Shown one piece after another: positions 18,896-28,111 of a stretch of 64,000 nt of DNA (positions are counted from its first letter, which is position 1; each line of letters begins with the position of its first letter). The notes below the pieces were generated by a model. It saw only the letters and a program-made list of their open reading frames with translations. It was not told the DNA's origin and ran no database searches. Origin of the DNA: Actinomycetes bacterium (GTDB lineage: Bacteria > Actinomycetota > Acidimicrobiia > Acidimicrobiales > Acidimicrobiaceae); NCBI GenBank assembly GCA_021799035.1, contig JAJZBG010000003.1, positions 32,352-96,351 on the forward strand, read 5' to 3'. The position numbers were made by a program, and so were the translations under genes.

Positions 18896-20200
18896 CTACA
18901 GCCAGTGCAGGATCGAGACGAGATGGTCCTTCAGTTCCGGAATCGGAACTCTTATCTGGTCAGTACTGTCCCTGTCCCTGATCGTCACTGAGTTGTCCTC
19001 GAGCGAGTCGAAATCTACCGTCACGCATGCAGGGGTGCCGACCTCGTCCTGGCGGCGATATCTGCGACCTATCGACTGCGTGTCGTCATAGTCGCAAGAG
19101 AAGGTCGGAGAAATGGCCTCGAAGATCTGATCAGCCAGCTTCATAAGAGACTCTTTCTTCGAGAGGGGCAAGATGGCAACCTGGTAGGGGGCCAGCCTTG
19201 GATCCAGCCTCAAAACGGTTCTTGCCTCCCCGTTCACCACGTCTTCATCGTATGCCGCCACCAAGAAAGCCATCATGGTCCGGGTGGCTCCTGCCGCGGG
19301 CTCTATGACATATGGAATGTATGGCTCGTTGGTGACGGGATCAAAATACTCGAGCCTTTCACCTGAGTGCGCGCCATGAGCCTTCAGATCGAAATCTGTT
19401 CTGTTGGCAATTCCTTCGAGCTCTCCCCAACCCCACGGAAAAGCAAATTCCACATCGACAGTCCCTGCTGAATAATGCGAAAGCTCTTCCTTTTCGTGAT
19501 GCCTAAGGCGAAGAAGGTCCTCGCGAATGCCGAGATCCACGTACCACCGCAAGCGCTCGTTGTACCAGTATTCGAACCACTTGGAGGCTTCATCTGGAGG
19601 AACAAAGTACTCCATCTCCATCTGCTCGAACTCTCGCGTTCGAAAGACGAAGTTCCCCGGCGTTATCTCGTTCCGAAAAGACTTGCCTACCTGGGCAATG
19701 CCGAAAGGTGGCTTCTTCCTGGTCGTCTGCAGGACGTTCTTGAAGTTGATGAACATTCCCTGAGCAGTCTCCGGACGAAGGTAGGCTACTGAAGCTTCGT
19801 CTTCAACCGGGCCAACATATGTCTTGAACATCATGTTGAAAGCCCGGGCTTCGGTCAGATCGGTCGAGCCGCAATTGGGGCACACGCCCTGTATATGATC
19901 TGCGCGCCATCTTTCTTTGCAGTTCCGACAATCAACAAGAGGATCGGTGAAGTTCGCTATGTGACCTGAAGCCTCCCATATCTTTGGAGTGGAAAGGATC
20001 GAGGCGTCCAACCCAACCACGTCGTGGCGCAGTTGAACCATCGATCTCCACCAGGCATTCTTGACATTTCTCAGCATGAGAACGCCCAAGGGGCCGTAGT
20101 CGTATGTCGACCGGAAACCCCCATATATCTCGGCGGACGGGAAGATGAGTCCTCGCCTCTTCGAGAGATTTACAATTTTCTCCATCAAGTCTTCAGCCAT
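18896..20200 (-). CDS. glyS: Glycyl-tRNA synthetase (single-chain type)
   Basis: The 434-residue class II synthetase shows motif 2 (FRNEITPGNFVFRTREFEQM), an N-terminal SKRRGLIFPSAEIYGG segment and a CxxC pair (CRNCKERW, CPNCGSTDL), probably binding zinc. The C-terminal anticodon-binding domain starts near LAPYQVAILPL. It is the alpha2 type used by actinobacteria. No T-box leader is seen before it. Confidence 0.97.
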   Translation of the reverse strand: MAEDLMEKIVNLSKRRGLIFPSAEIYGGFRSTYDYGPLGVLMLRNVKNAWWRSMVQLRHDVVGLDASILSTPKIWEASGHIANFTDPLVDCRNCKERWRADHIQGVCPNCGSTDLTEARAFNMMFKTYVGPVEDEASVAYLRPETAQGMFINFKNVLQTTRKKPPFGIAQVGKSFRNEITPGNFVFRTREFEQMEMEYFVPPDEASKWFEYWYNERLRWYVDLGIREDLLRLRHHEKEELSHYSAGTVDVEFAFPWGWGELEGIANRTDFDLKAHGAHSGERLEYFDPVTNEPYIPYVIEPAAGATRTMMAFLVAAYDEDVVNGEARTVLRLDPRLAPYQVAILPLSKKESLMKLADQIFEAISPTFSCDYDDTQSIGRRYRRQDEVGTPACVTVDFDSLEDNSVTIRDRDSTDQIRVPIPELKDHLVSILHWL

Positions 20201-20312
20201 GTGCGCTCGATCCTACCAGCTCACAATTTGGGCACCTGCCACGCACATGTGCGGACAGTGGCGAGACTACCCGCACAGCCGCTAGTGACGCAACTCCCAA
20301 CGAGCAGATGCG

Positions 20313-21584
20313 TCAAGGCTCTTGCCGAGTTCCCAGCAACGGTGGAGCTGTGCCCGCTGCCTCTGCGAAGGGAGTTGCTCTGAATGAACGCCACAGGATG
20401 AGATCGTAGGATATCTTCATCACTGCACTGGCAATAAAAGGGGCAGTAGCAGAAACGTTGGAGAGCAGGAATCCACCTATTGCTGGACCAACGGAGCGGC
20501 CTGCCTGCCTTCCCATAGATGTCTTTGCGGCAGCAGTTCTGCGGGACTCAGGCGTGACGACTGAGGCAACATAGCTCTGGCGGGTGGGCACGTCCATCTT
20601 GACCAACAGCGATCGCCCTAGCAGCAGAAGGCATGCGGCCAAAGCTCCAGGCGCAAACGGAACCGCCACAAGTAGCAGACTCGAAGGTATATGCGTGAAC
20701 ACTGCGGTGTTGAGAAGACCGACTTTTCTAGAGATTCTTTCCGCAAGCGGATACGAGATTGCCGAGAGCACATCCATGCCAAAAAAGAGCAGTGAAAGAG
20801 CGACTACGCCAAGGCTGAAGTGGTATCTCAGCCAGAAAACGACCAACGTTGGCGCCACAACGCCGCTTCCTGCGGAATCAAGAATAAAAAGTATCGACAA
20901 TCGGTGTATGACCGCATTGGATCCACTTGCATGCTCAAACCTCTGGCTTTCTGGCGAACTGCCCGACTCATCGCCACTTGGCAGTCGTGCACCTGCAACT
21001 GGAGCAATATCGATGACGGCAAACGACACTGCCGCAACTGCGATGCCAATTCCGACGTAAAACCAGATCAAGAATTTCAGACCTTCAACCTGGCTCATCC
21101 CAAGGAGCGTTGGAAAAGAGGCAAACAAGGCGCCCGCCGCCCCTGTGACCATGGCTATCACACCGTTGCGCGCAAACACGGCAGTGCGTCGCTCCGATGG
21201 CGATTGAGCCAGCACTCCTTCGACAAGGGCGCTGATGAACATTCCACCACTTGGCGGGAGAACCCCCAGAAAGGCGCTCATAAACAACACGCCCTGAGAG
21301 TGAGCAAGAGAGATCACCACTCCCGTCCCCGCCATGAGAACCCCGGAAATACCTAATGGAGTCCGGGCACCGTATCGATGAGCAAGCTTGGTCAAAAGGT
21401 GCGTGATCACGATTCCAGCCGCCACCGATATGCCTGTTACGATCCCCAAGCCCAGCGCAGAGAGGCCAAGCCTTCGCGCAACGATCACAAATACGATCGA
21501 GAAGTACCCCATCGCGAAACTGCGCATGCCGTCTGCGGCAAAAAGAGGAGCTTGGCGACGCAGTGTTCGAGAGTCGCTATTCAA
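20313..21584 (-). CDS. Major facilitator superfamily transporter
   Basis: The roughly 423-residue protein has about 12 hydrophobic helices with a basic central loop, the layout of an MFS permease. Several segments match multidrug or small-molecule efflux families (GIVTGISVAAGIVITHLLTK; RTAVFARNGVIAMVTGAAGA), but the substrate is not readable. I take the TTG at 21584 as start because GAGGGGA lies 5 bases before it; the frame is open further to 21620. It lies in the core block between recO and glyS, where MFS genes are not part of the ancestral order. Confidence 0.85.
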   Translation of the reverse strand: MNSDSRTLRRQAPLFAADGMRSFAMGYFSIVFVIVARRLGLSALGLGIVTGISVAAGIVITHLLTKLAHRYGARTPLGISGVLMAGTGVVISLAHSQGVLFMSAFLGVLPPSGGMFISALVEGVLAQSPSERRTAVFARNGVIAMVTGAAGALFASFPTLLGMSQVEGLKFLIWFYVGIGIAVAAVSFAVIDIAPVAGARLPSGDESGSSPESQRFEHASGSNAVIHRLSILFILDSAGSGVVAPTLVVFWLRYHFSLGVVALSLLFFGMDVLSAISYPLAERISRKVGLLNTAVFTHIPSSLLLVAVPFAPGALAACLLLLGRSLLVKMDVPTRQSYVASVVTPESRRTAAAKTSMGRQAGRSVGPAIGGFLLSNVSATAPFIASAVMKISYDLILWRSFRATPFAEAAGTAPPLLGTRQEP

Positions 21585-21724
21585 CTGATCCCCTCGGTGA
21601 CGGCAACGAGGCAACGGCAAGCGCTTCTCGCCTTACAAGAGATGCCATTTGGATTCCCCCTCAATATCGAACCCGCCCGCTTCGAAATCCCAATGCCACC
21701 AGGAGCGGCCCCGGGTTAATCCAG

Positions 21725-22444
21725 TCAGTGACGCACGATCGACGATCGAACAGTGCGCAGCGAGCGCTCCAGAACCACTTCGAGAGCTTGCAAGGCAAGC
21801 AGCTCTGTTTCGCTTATTACTGGCGAGCTTTCTATCCTGAGAATCTGTGCCAGCTGACCACCAACCGAGCCAGAGATTGCTTTGATAGCCTCGGTAGACA
21901 CTCTCTTTCCGTTAGCGTGCTCCTCGCATAGCACACCTCCAGCAGCTGGGTCGAAACCAGCCATGGCACCGGCCGATCCACAGTTCACGCAAACCGACAT
22001 CTGGGGCCTATAGCCCTGAAGCGCAAGAAGCTTCCATATGAAAGAACTCAAAAGCATCTTTGGATTGTCAGCTTCAAGAACCCTAAGAACCCGCACTACT
22101 AGGTTGAACAGCTCAGGATCGGAGTACCCGTCCTGAGCGATCTGCTCGGTCGCCTCAAGAATCACGTTTGCCTTGTAGAGACGATCCAAGTCCTCGCGAG
22201 TTTGCTTGAATAATTCAATAGTCTCGGCCTGGGATACCACATCAAGCTCACGCCCCTTCCAGCAGAGAAGGGAAACTAGGGACAGAGGTTCGAGTCTCGA
22301 CCCGAACCGGCTTTTGGTCTTTCTGACCCCTTTGACAACTGCTCTAATCTTGCCCGATTTCTCGCCCAGCATCGAAACGATCCGGTCTGACTCGCCGAGC
22401 CTCCAAGTGCGCAGGACCAGCGCCGAATCGCGATACAGGGTCAC
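21725..22444 (-). CDS. recO: DNA repair protein RecO
   Basis: The 239-residue protein has an N-terminal OB fold (DSALVLRTWRLGESDRIVSM, GKIRAVVKGVRKTKSRFG) and a helical C-terminal part with one Cys pair (CVNCGSAGAM). RecO loads RecA with RecR in gap repair. It begins with GTG, overlapping the stop of the small membrane gene by 4 bp (GTGA). Confidence 0.93.
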   Translation of the reverse strand: MTLYRDSALVLRTWRLGESDRIVSMLGEKSGKIRAVVKGVRKTKSRFGSRLEPLSLVSLLCWKGRELDVVSQAETIELFKQTREDLDRLYKANVILEATEQIAQDGYSDPELFNLVVRVLRVLEADNPKMLLSSFIWKLLALQGYRPQMSVCVNCGSAGAMAGFDPAAGGVLCEEHANGKRVSTEAIKAISGSVGGQLAQILRIESSPVISETELLALQALEVVLERSLRTVRSSIVRH

Positions 22445-22599
22445 CGCTTTCTAATCCTCGCACCAAGTTGAAACAACACTATGTAAACCACTAGCAAAAC
22501 CAGTAGCACCCATGAAGCGTTGAAGCCAGCTAGCGCAGTTACCACTAGAGCGACAAAGAGCAGGACCCATAATCCCACAGCCATGCGCGAGGCGATCAT
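22441..22599 (-). CDS. Small membrane protein between uppS and recO
   Basis: This 52-residue gene links its neighbours by overlaps on both sides: its ATG overlaps the uppS stop (ATGA, 22596-22599) and its TGA overlaps the recO GTG start (GTGA, 22441-22444). The product has two hydrophobic stretches (AVGLWVLLFVALVVTALAGF, about residues 7-26, and WVLLVLLVVYIVLFQL, about 30-45) and a basic end (RIRKR). Tight coupling to the undecaprenyl pyrophosphate synthase gene suggests a membrane or cell-envelope role; no family is recognised. Confidence 0.75.
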   Translation of the reverse strand: MIASRMAVGLWVLLFVALVVTALAGFNASWVLLVLLVVYIVLFQLGARIRKR

Positions 22600-23339
22600 A
22601 ATCCCTCGATCCCCCCGTAACGGCGGTCACGGCTCTGATACTCCCGGATCGCCCTATAGAGGTGATATCGGCGGAAATCTGGCCATAGGACATCTGAGAA
22701 TACGAGCTCAGAGTAGGCAAGCTCCCATAATAGGAAGTTCGAGATCCGGTACTCCCCGGAGGTTCGAATCACGAGATCGGGGTCGGGCATGTCAGGGAAA
22801 TACAGATAAGAGCTGATCGTTTTCTCCGACACTTTGGATGCTGGAATGCCATCTTGAATAATCGCCGAGACCGCATCGGCTATCTCCGCCCTGCCACCGT
22901 AATTGAAGGCAATGGTAAGCGTCATTGTTCGATTGTGACGGGTGAGTTCAATGCTGTCATCCATCTTCCTCAGCAGCCTCCTTGGGACTCTCCAATCACG
23001 CCTCCCGCTAAACCGTATGCGAACGCCCTTTTCATGGAGTTCGTCTCTATGGCGCAGGAGCAGTCCCTCGTTGAAACGCATTAGAAATCGGACTTCGTCT
23101 GGAGGCCTTTTCCAGTTCTCAGTAGAGAAGGCATAGACAGTCAGCCATTTCACGCCTATTTCGAGCGCTCCGTCGATGGTGTCCATCAAAGCTTCCTCGC
23201 CGGCAGAATGGCCTTCCGTGCGCGGCAACCCTCTCTTTTTCGCCCATCGACCGTTACCATCCATCACGCATCCCACGTGAACAGGAATGCGCGTTGGATC
23301 AATACCCTCCAGCTCAAGATTGGCGTCGAAATCGGCCAT
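22596..23339 (-). CDS. uppS: Isoprenyl transferase (undecaprenyl pyrophosphate synthase)
   Basis: The enzyme has the catalytic MDGNGRWAKKRGLPRTEGHS motif, then WLTVYAFSTENWKRPPDEV and the C-terminal RTSGEYRISNFLLWELAY. It condenses isopentenyl diphosphate units onto an allylic diphosphate to make the lipid carrier for cell-wall synthesis. The frame is open to 23453, but ATG 23339 (product 247 residues) has a purine-rich GGGGGA before it and starts 13 bases after the preceding gene, so I prefer it. Confidence 0.95.
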   Translation of the reverse strand: MADFDANLELEGIDPTRIPVHVGCVMDGNGRWAKKRGLPRTEGHSAGEEALMDTIDGALEIGVKWLTVYAFSTENWKRPPDEVRFLMRFNEGLLLRHRDELHEKGVRIRFSGRRDWRVPRRLLRKMDDSIELTRHNRTMTLTIAFNYGGRAEIADAVSAIIQDGIPASKVSEKTISSYLYFPDMPDPDLVIRTSGEYRISNFLLWELAYSELVFSDVLWPDFRRYHLYRAIREYQSRDRRYGGIEGL

Positions 23340-23352
23340 GTCCCCCACTCGC

Positions 23353-23844
23353 CTACTCACCTTCGGATCGCACCAAGCTTGCTTCGAGATGGAGCCGGTA
23401 TTCCTCTCCAAGTGCCTCCATATGAAGCTGGTACGATAGCGCGCCATTTTCAAGATAGAAGTAACGCCCGGTTCTTGTCACCTCTTTTGCCGATGGCGAT
23501 GTTGCCACAACATGGGAATTCAGATCAAATCGAAAATTGTCACCATCCCTCATGACCTCGCCTACAAGGACTTCGCTGATGCCAGTCGGCTGGACGATAA
23601 GCAATTCCAAATTCGAATGTTGCTCGTCAACTCGTATATAGCCCAGCTCCTGGTGCATAGGAGAGCCCTGCAAAGAGGTGGTGTGCTGGGTGTAGATAAA
23701 AAAGCCCTTGGGCGATCTAGTGAACTCAATGGTCTCGAGATAATCGAACTCCCCGCTGTCCGGATAGGATCCACTACCCTGGCCGTGCCAGGTACCCTCC
23801 AGCCTATCCAGTAGCAGTTTCGGCGAGCATCTCTCAAACGCCAC
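23353..23844 (-). CDS. Nitrobindin-like heme-binding beta-barrel protein
   Basis: The 163-residue protein starts with LLDRLEGTWHGQGSGSYP, the GxWxGxG motif of nitrobindin-type barrels, and ends with a conserved region at LSYQLHMEALG. Actinobacterial members bind heme and handle nitric oxide or peroxynitrite chemistry. A His in the last third (QLHMEA) could be the heme ligand. It sits between era and uppS, which is unusual for this block. Confidence 0.8.
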   Translation of the reverse strand: MAFERCSPKLLLDRLEGTWHGQGSGSYPDSGEFDYLETIEFTRSPKGFFIYTQHTTSLQGSPMHQELGYIRVDEQHSNLELLIVQPTGISEVLVGEVMRDGDNFRFDLNSHVVATSPSAKEVTRTGRYFYLENGALSYQLHMEALGEEYRLHLEASLVRSEGE

Positions 23845-24067
23845 GATCAGTTCCGATCTCCACCATGCAAACCATCCACGCCAATGACTTTACCAACTTA
23901 AATATTAAAAAATGAGAATCGACTCTCTGCGGTAACAACTTTGGCACTGCGCCGAAAAAGTCGTTCCAAAGTGCAATGGTATTCGCCATCTCGAACAACA
24001 GCTACAGAATCCGCACAAGACCTCTCATTAAACTCGCGACAGGCAACCCCGGCGCTATTTGGAGACG

Positions 24068-24913
24068 TCAGTACCCTAGACGCTCGAGCGAATGCGCCTT
24101 GGACTGCCAGTGAGGATTGACCTTTACAAAGAGCTCAAGAAATGCTCCAGGTGGAAGCTGCTCGCGCACCTTGCTCCCCACCTCTTTCAAGATCAGACCG
24201 CCCTTCCCAATGACAATCGCCTTCTGGCTTGATCGTTCAACATAAATCTCACACCTGATCCGCGGCCACTCCCACTCTGTGACTTTGCACGCTATGGAGT
24301 GCGGCAACTCCTCCCGAGTCAAAGTCAGAAGCTGTTCGCGCACCAGCTCAGCAACCCAATCAGCATCGGAGATGTCGGTCAGCGTCTCTGGAGGGTAGTA
24401 CATCGGACCTGGTGACAGCCGGTTGAATAACTCGTCTACGAGCTCGTTTACGCCGTCTCCGGTCTTGGCAGACACCGGGAAGTAGCTCGACTTGTCAAAC
24501 TTGGAAAGCGCACTCAACTGGGCAAGTATCTTCTCGCGGGGAACTAGATCGCACTTGTTGACGACGACGATTGCATTCTTGGGAGCTCGCGCGAGGACAA
24601 ATGAGTCGCCCTTGCCGACCTCCTGGCTGGCGTCGGTCAGAACTATGACTATGTCCACATCCTCAATAGCCTGGTTCGCCGCGTCATTCAGCCTTTGGCC
24701 CAGCAAAGACTTGGGCTTGTGGATCCCCGGCGTGTCCACAAAAACAATTTGGCCCCTCTTTTCAGTCAGGATGCCGCGCACCTGGGTCCTTGTTGTACTC
24801 GGCTTATCCGAGACGATCGATACCTTTTGACCGACAATGGAGTTCAAGAGCGTTGACTTGCCAACATTCGGCCTGCCTACAATGCTCACAAATCCTGACT
24901 TGAAACTACTCAT
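24068..24913 (-). CDS. era: GTPase Era
   Basis: The 281-residue protein has GTPase motifs G1 GRPNVGKSTLLNS, G3 DTPGIH and G4 NKCD, and a C-terminal KH domain with the IGKGGLILKEVG RNA-binding loop. Era binds 16S rRNA and assists 30S assembly. It overlaps the end of the CorC-type gene by 8 bp. Confidence 0.97.
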   Translation of the reverse strand: MSSFKSGFVSIVGRPNVGKSTLLNSIVGQKVSIVSDKPSTTRTQVRGILTEKRGQIVFVDTPGIHKPKSLLGQRLNDAANQAIEDVDIVIVLTDASQEVGKGDSFVLARAPKNAIVVVNKCDLVPREKILAQLSALSKFDKSSYFPVSAKTGDGVNELVDELFNRLSPGPMYYPPETLTDISDADWVAELVREQLLTLTREELPHSIACKVTEWEWPRIRCEIYVERSSQKAIVIGKGGLILKEVGSKVREQLPPGAFLELFVKVNPHWQSKAHSLERLGY

Positions 24914-26252
24914 CCGGATCCCTTATTGGCTCGGACTCGGTTTTGAACAATCTCACTCTTCCAATGCGCCTTCTCGTGACTTTTTCCGCAACCAGGCGAT
25001 AATGTCCCACATCAACGTGCTCGCCTTCTTCGGGAAGATGGCCTAACAAGGAAAGGAACAGGCCTCCAACGGTATCCCATTCCCCTTCCGGCAGATCTAA
25101 GCTCAGCTGCTCGTTCAGTTCATCCAAGCTTTTCGCCGCGACGATCAGGTACTCGTTTACGGCTATCTTTTCCACATCGACAATGTCCTTGTCGAATTCG
25201 TCAGAGATCTCGCCAACCAACTCCTCGATAAGGTCTTCCAATGTGACCAGGCCGGCAGTTCCCCCGTATTCGTCAAAGACTATTGCCAACTGGAATTTGC
25301 CAGACTGCATTTCGCGGAGGAGATCTGCGACTGGCTTGGTCTCAGGAACGTAATGAGCAGCGCGAACAAGACCGGATACCGCCTGGTTGGATCTCGCCTC
25401 CCTGTCAGCCCGCATGAGATCCTTGAGAAGCACGATGCCTATGACATCGTCAATCGTCTCTTTGTACACAGGAATTCTTGAGAAGCCGGCATCAAGAGCC
25501 ACTTGCAGCACTTCGTCGACCCGCGCTGTCTCGTCAACAGCAACCATGTCGGTACGGGGAACCATGACCTCCCTGGCGACGGTGTCGCCGAAAGAGATAA
25601 TCGAGTGAATCAACTCGCGCTCTTCAGTCTCAATGACCTCCTCCTCCAGGGCGGCGTCCGCCATTGCCAACAGCTCCTCCTCGCTGACAGTGCCGAGAAG
25701 AGGAACTGACTTGCCTCTGACGAGCAGATTGGTCAGCCCTAAGATGCCCTTGGACAGAAGCCGGATCACAGGAAATCGAACTATGGCCCTCACAAGAGGG
25801 ACCGAAAAGAGTGCAGCGCGCTCCGGATTCCTGACAGCCCAGTTCTTCGGAATCGCCTCTGCAATCAAGAAGATCACGACAACCTCGAATGCTGTGCTGA
25901 TAGCCAATCCCACAGCCCCGAAAATATGGCTGATAAGAGCTCCAACAAGCGTCGCGGCCACCAACTGTGAAAATACCGCGACCAATAATACTGGGTTTAG
26001 AAAACCGCTCTGATTTTCAAGGAGCTTTAGCAGCAGCGATGCGCGCTTTGCCTTTATCTCCGTGAGGGCCATGGCCTTCACTTTGGTCATTCGAGTTAAT
26101 GAAGTCTCAGCTGCCGCAAGAAGACTTGCAAGGAGAACCAGAAGAACCACGGCAATTATCGTGAGCGTGTCATACCCTGTCCAGTGATACGACGCCGCGC
26201 TTGCGGTTACAGTGCCGAGATATTCCAAGCTCTGTTTAGGTATCTCATCCAT
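24906..26252 (-). CDS. CNNM/HlyC-CorC family membrane protein with CBS domains
   Basis: The 448-residue protein has an N-terminal DUF21 domain with about four transmembrane helices (residues 25-180), two CBS repeats ([39 protein letters not shown]) and a C-terminal CorC/HlyC domain ([20 protein letters not shown]). Family members are linked to magnesium or cobalt efflux. It lies between ybeY and era with gaps of a few bases, as in other actinobacteria. Confidence 0.9.
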   Translation of the reverse strand: MDEIPKQSLEYLGTVTASAASYHWTGYDTLTIIAVVLLVLLASLLAAAETSLTRMTKVKAMALTEIKAKRASLLLKLLENQSGFLNPVLLVAVFSQLVAATLVGALISHIFGAVGLAISTAFEVVVIFLIAEAIPKNWAVRNPERAALFSVPLVRAIVRFPVIRLLSKGILGLTNLLVRGKSVPLLGTVSEEELLAMADAALEEEVIETEERELIHSIISFGDTVAREVMVPRTDMVAVDETARVDEVLQVALDAGFSRIPVYKETIDDVIGIVLLKDLMRADREARSNQAVSGLVRAAHYVPETKPVADLLREMQSGKFQLAIVFDEYGGTAGLVTLEDLIEELVGEISDEFDKDIVDVEKIAVNEYLIVAAKSLDELNEQLSLDLPEGEWDTVGGLFLSLLGHLPEEGEHVDVGHYRLVAEKVTRRRIGRVRLFKTESEPIRDPDE

Positions 26253-26258
26253 ATGGTC

Positions 26259-26795
26259 TTAGACAGCCCCCGGGAGCGAGCCCTTTCTATAGTGGAGCTG
26301 AAGCAGCTCCTGCTCCCTCTCCTCCATTATTTCGGCTTCATCGTCGAGTTCATGGTCCAACCCAAACAGGTGCAGGATGCCGTGAACAATTAATAACGCC
26401 ATCTCATCGTCAAGACTGCCGTCGTGGGAGTTGATCCCAGCATGCTCGCGGGCATTCTCAGAAGCTACTTCTGGACACACAACTACATCGCCAAGCAAGA
26501 ACGGCACGGAATCCTGGCTGGAAGAACGCTGGTTGTTGGAACTTGAATCAGGAGATCGCCCCACAGCATACGGCTCCGTCTCAATCGGAAACGACAGCAC
26601 GTCTGTCGGGCCTTTCTTCCCCATGAATCTCTCGTTCAGCCCGGCAATGGCGCTCTTGTCAACAAAAATTAGCGAGAACTCGGCATTGCCAGATACCTTC
26701 TGAGACTTCAGGATATCAAGCGCAAAACGCATCCATCGGTCTTCGTCCACTGGAAAGGCACTCTGCTCGTTCGCTATGAAAACCTCAACGGCCAT
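26259..26795 (-). CDS. ybeY: Endoribonuclease YbeY
   Basis: The protein carries the zinc motif HGILHLFGLDHELDD and the upstream GPTDVLSFP segment of YbeY, which matures 16S rRNA and takes part in ribosome quality control. The ATG at 26795 has GGGGTGGG before it and gives 178 residues; the open frame reaches 26828. An extra loop (about residues 85-110, SSSNNQRSSSQD) makes the protein somewhat longer than usual. Confidence 0.95.
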   Translation of the reverse strand: MAVEVFIANEQSAFPVDEDRWMRFALDILKSQKVSGNAEFSLIFVDKSAIAGLNERFMGKKGPTDVLSFPIETEPYAVGRSPDSSSNNQRSSSQDSVPFLLGDVVVCPEVASENAREHAGINSHDGSLDDEMALLIVHGILHLFGLDHELDDEAEIMEEREQELLQLHYRKGSLPGAV

Positions 26796-26854
26796 CGAAC
26801 CCACCCCAAAACCAACTAGACGCGCCAATTTTCAACGGCTCAACCATATGCCCT

Positions 26855-27910
26855 TCAGGCAATCGTTCCAACCCTCGCTCGCTGCTCCACATGCGTGTCC
26901 GCACTCTCATATGCAGCCACGATCTCAGAGACTATCTTGTGCCTCACGACATCTCTCTTGCCAAGCCTCACGAAGGCAAGATCATCTATACCAGAGAGTA
27001 TCTCTTCCAGGCCCACGAGACCAGACCTGCCCGCAGGAAGGTCGACCTGGGTAATGTCTCCGGTTATTACAGCTTTGGAGCCGAAGCCGATTCGCGTGAG
27101 AAACATCTTCATCTGCTCAGGAGTCGTATTCTGAGCCTCATCCAAAATGATGAACGAGTTGTTGAGCGTGCGGCCACGCATGAACGCAAGTGGAGCAACT
27201 TCGATTGTCCCACGCTCCATGAGCTTGAGAATCGCTTCAGAATCCATCATGTCGTAAAGCGCATCGTATAGGGGCCGTAGATATGGATCCACCTTTGCCA
27301 TCAGGTCGCCCGGCAGAAAACCTAAACGTTCGCCAGCCTCTACGGCAGGCCGAGTAAGAATTATCCTGTTTACTTGCTTGGCCTGCAACGCCTGAACCGC
27401 TAGGGCAACTGCGAGATACGACTTGCCCGTTCCCGCCGGACCAATGCCGAACGTAATAATGTTCCGCGCTATAGCGTCGGTGTAATGCTTTTGGCCAGCA
27501 GTCTTTGGCCTGACACTCTTGCCTCGCCCTGATCTGAGGAGCTCTGTCGTGAGCACCTCGGAGGGCTTTTCATCGGAACGAACCATGTCTATGGTCCTCG
27601 AGAGATTTGCAATATCCAATTTCTGGCCGTGCTGAAGCAAGGTGACCAGCTCTTCAAAAAGCTGGGCCACCCTTTCCGACTCGTTGCCAGAGACGGTAAT
27701 CTCATTTCCCCTCACGCGAATGTCAGTCCCCGGAAATTCGGATTCGACTAACCTAAGAAGCTCGTCCTGGTATCCAAGTAGTCCAACCATCAACGAGTTG
27801 TTTGGAACAGATATCTGCACCTGCGATGTCGTCAAGCGGCAATGCCTTTCACATGTGGCCTTTGACCAAATTGGTTGGCCATAAGCCTTACAATACTCCT
27901 TTAAGGACAT
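26855..27910 (-). CDS. PhoH-like ATPase
   Basis: The protein has the PhoH core: Walker A GPAGTGKSYLAVALAVQA, RPAVEAGERLGFLPGD, and IILDEAQNTTPEQMKMFL with SKAVITGDITQVDLP. PhoH proteins are RNA-linked ATPases co-located with ybeY. Two starts are possible: ATG 27910, with AAAGGA just before it but inside a perfect palindrome, or TTG 27835, closer to the conserved domain. I give the first (351 residues). Confidence 0.93.
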   Translation of the reverse strand: MSLKEYCKAYGQPIWSKATCERHCRLTTSQVQISVPNNSLMVGLLGYQDELLRLVESEFPGTDIRVRGNEITVSGNESERVAQLFEELVTLLQHGQKLDIANLSRTIDMVRSDEKPSEVLTTELLRSGRGKSVRPKTAGQKHYTDAIARNIITFGIGPAGTGKSYLAVALAVQALQAKQVNRIILTRPAVEAGERLGFLPGDLMAKVDPYLRPLYDALYDMMDSEAILKLMERGTIEVAPLAFMRGRTLNNSFIILDEAQNTTPEQMKMFLTRIGFGSKAVITGDITQVDLPAGRSGLVGLEEILSGIDDLAFVRLGKRDVVRHKIVSEIVAAYESADTHVEQRARVGTIA

Positions 27911-27919
27911 AGTGTCCTT
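27903..27919. repeat. Perfect palindrome over the phoH start
   Basis: AAGGACA (27903-27909), three bases, then TGTCCTT (27913-27919). It covers both the AAAGGA and the ATG at 27910. It could be an operator or an mRNA hairpin that hides the ribosome binding site. Confidence 0.5.
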
Positions 27920-28111
27920 TATTAAGTCTACTTGCCCGGCGTGTTTGCATCGATTTACATGAACGAACCGCGTCGTTTCCCAGGGAGTCCACAATTTCAC
28001 GATGGTGGCGCCAACTCAGATTCAGAAGTTTCTGCTTGCAAACTCCCACGGCAATGTGTAGCTTTTTGATGCCCGATCCCTCACGATGACGCCACACCAG
28101 AAGGACAGGCA

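Noticed and set aside
20201..20312. T-box or riboswitch before glyS
   Set aside because: The gap is short and shows no T-box sequence or terminator/antiterminator pair.
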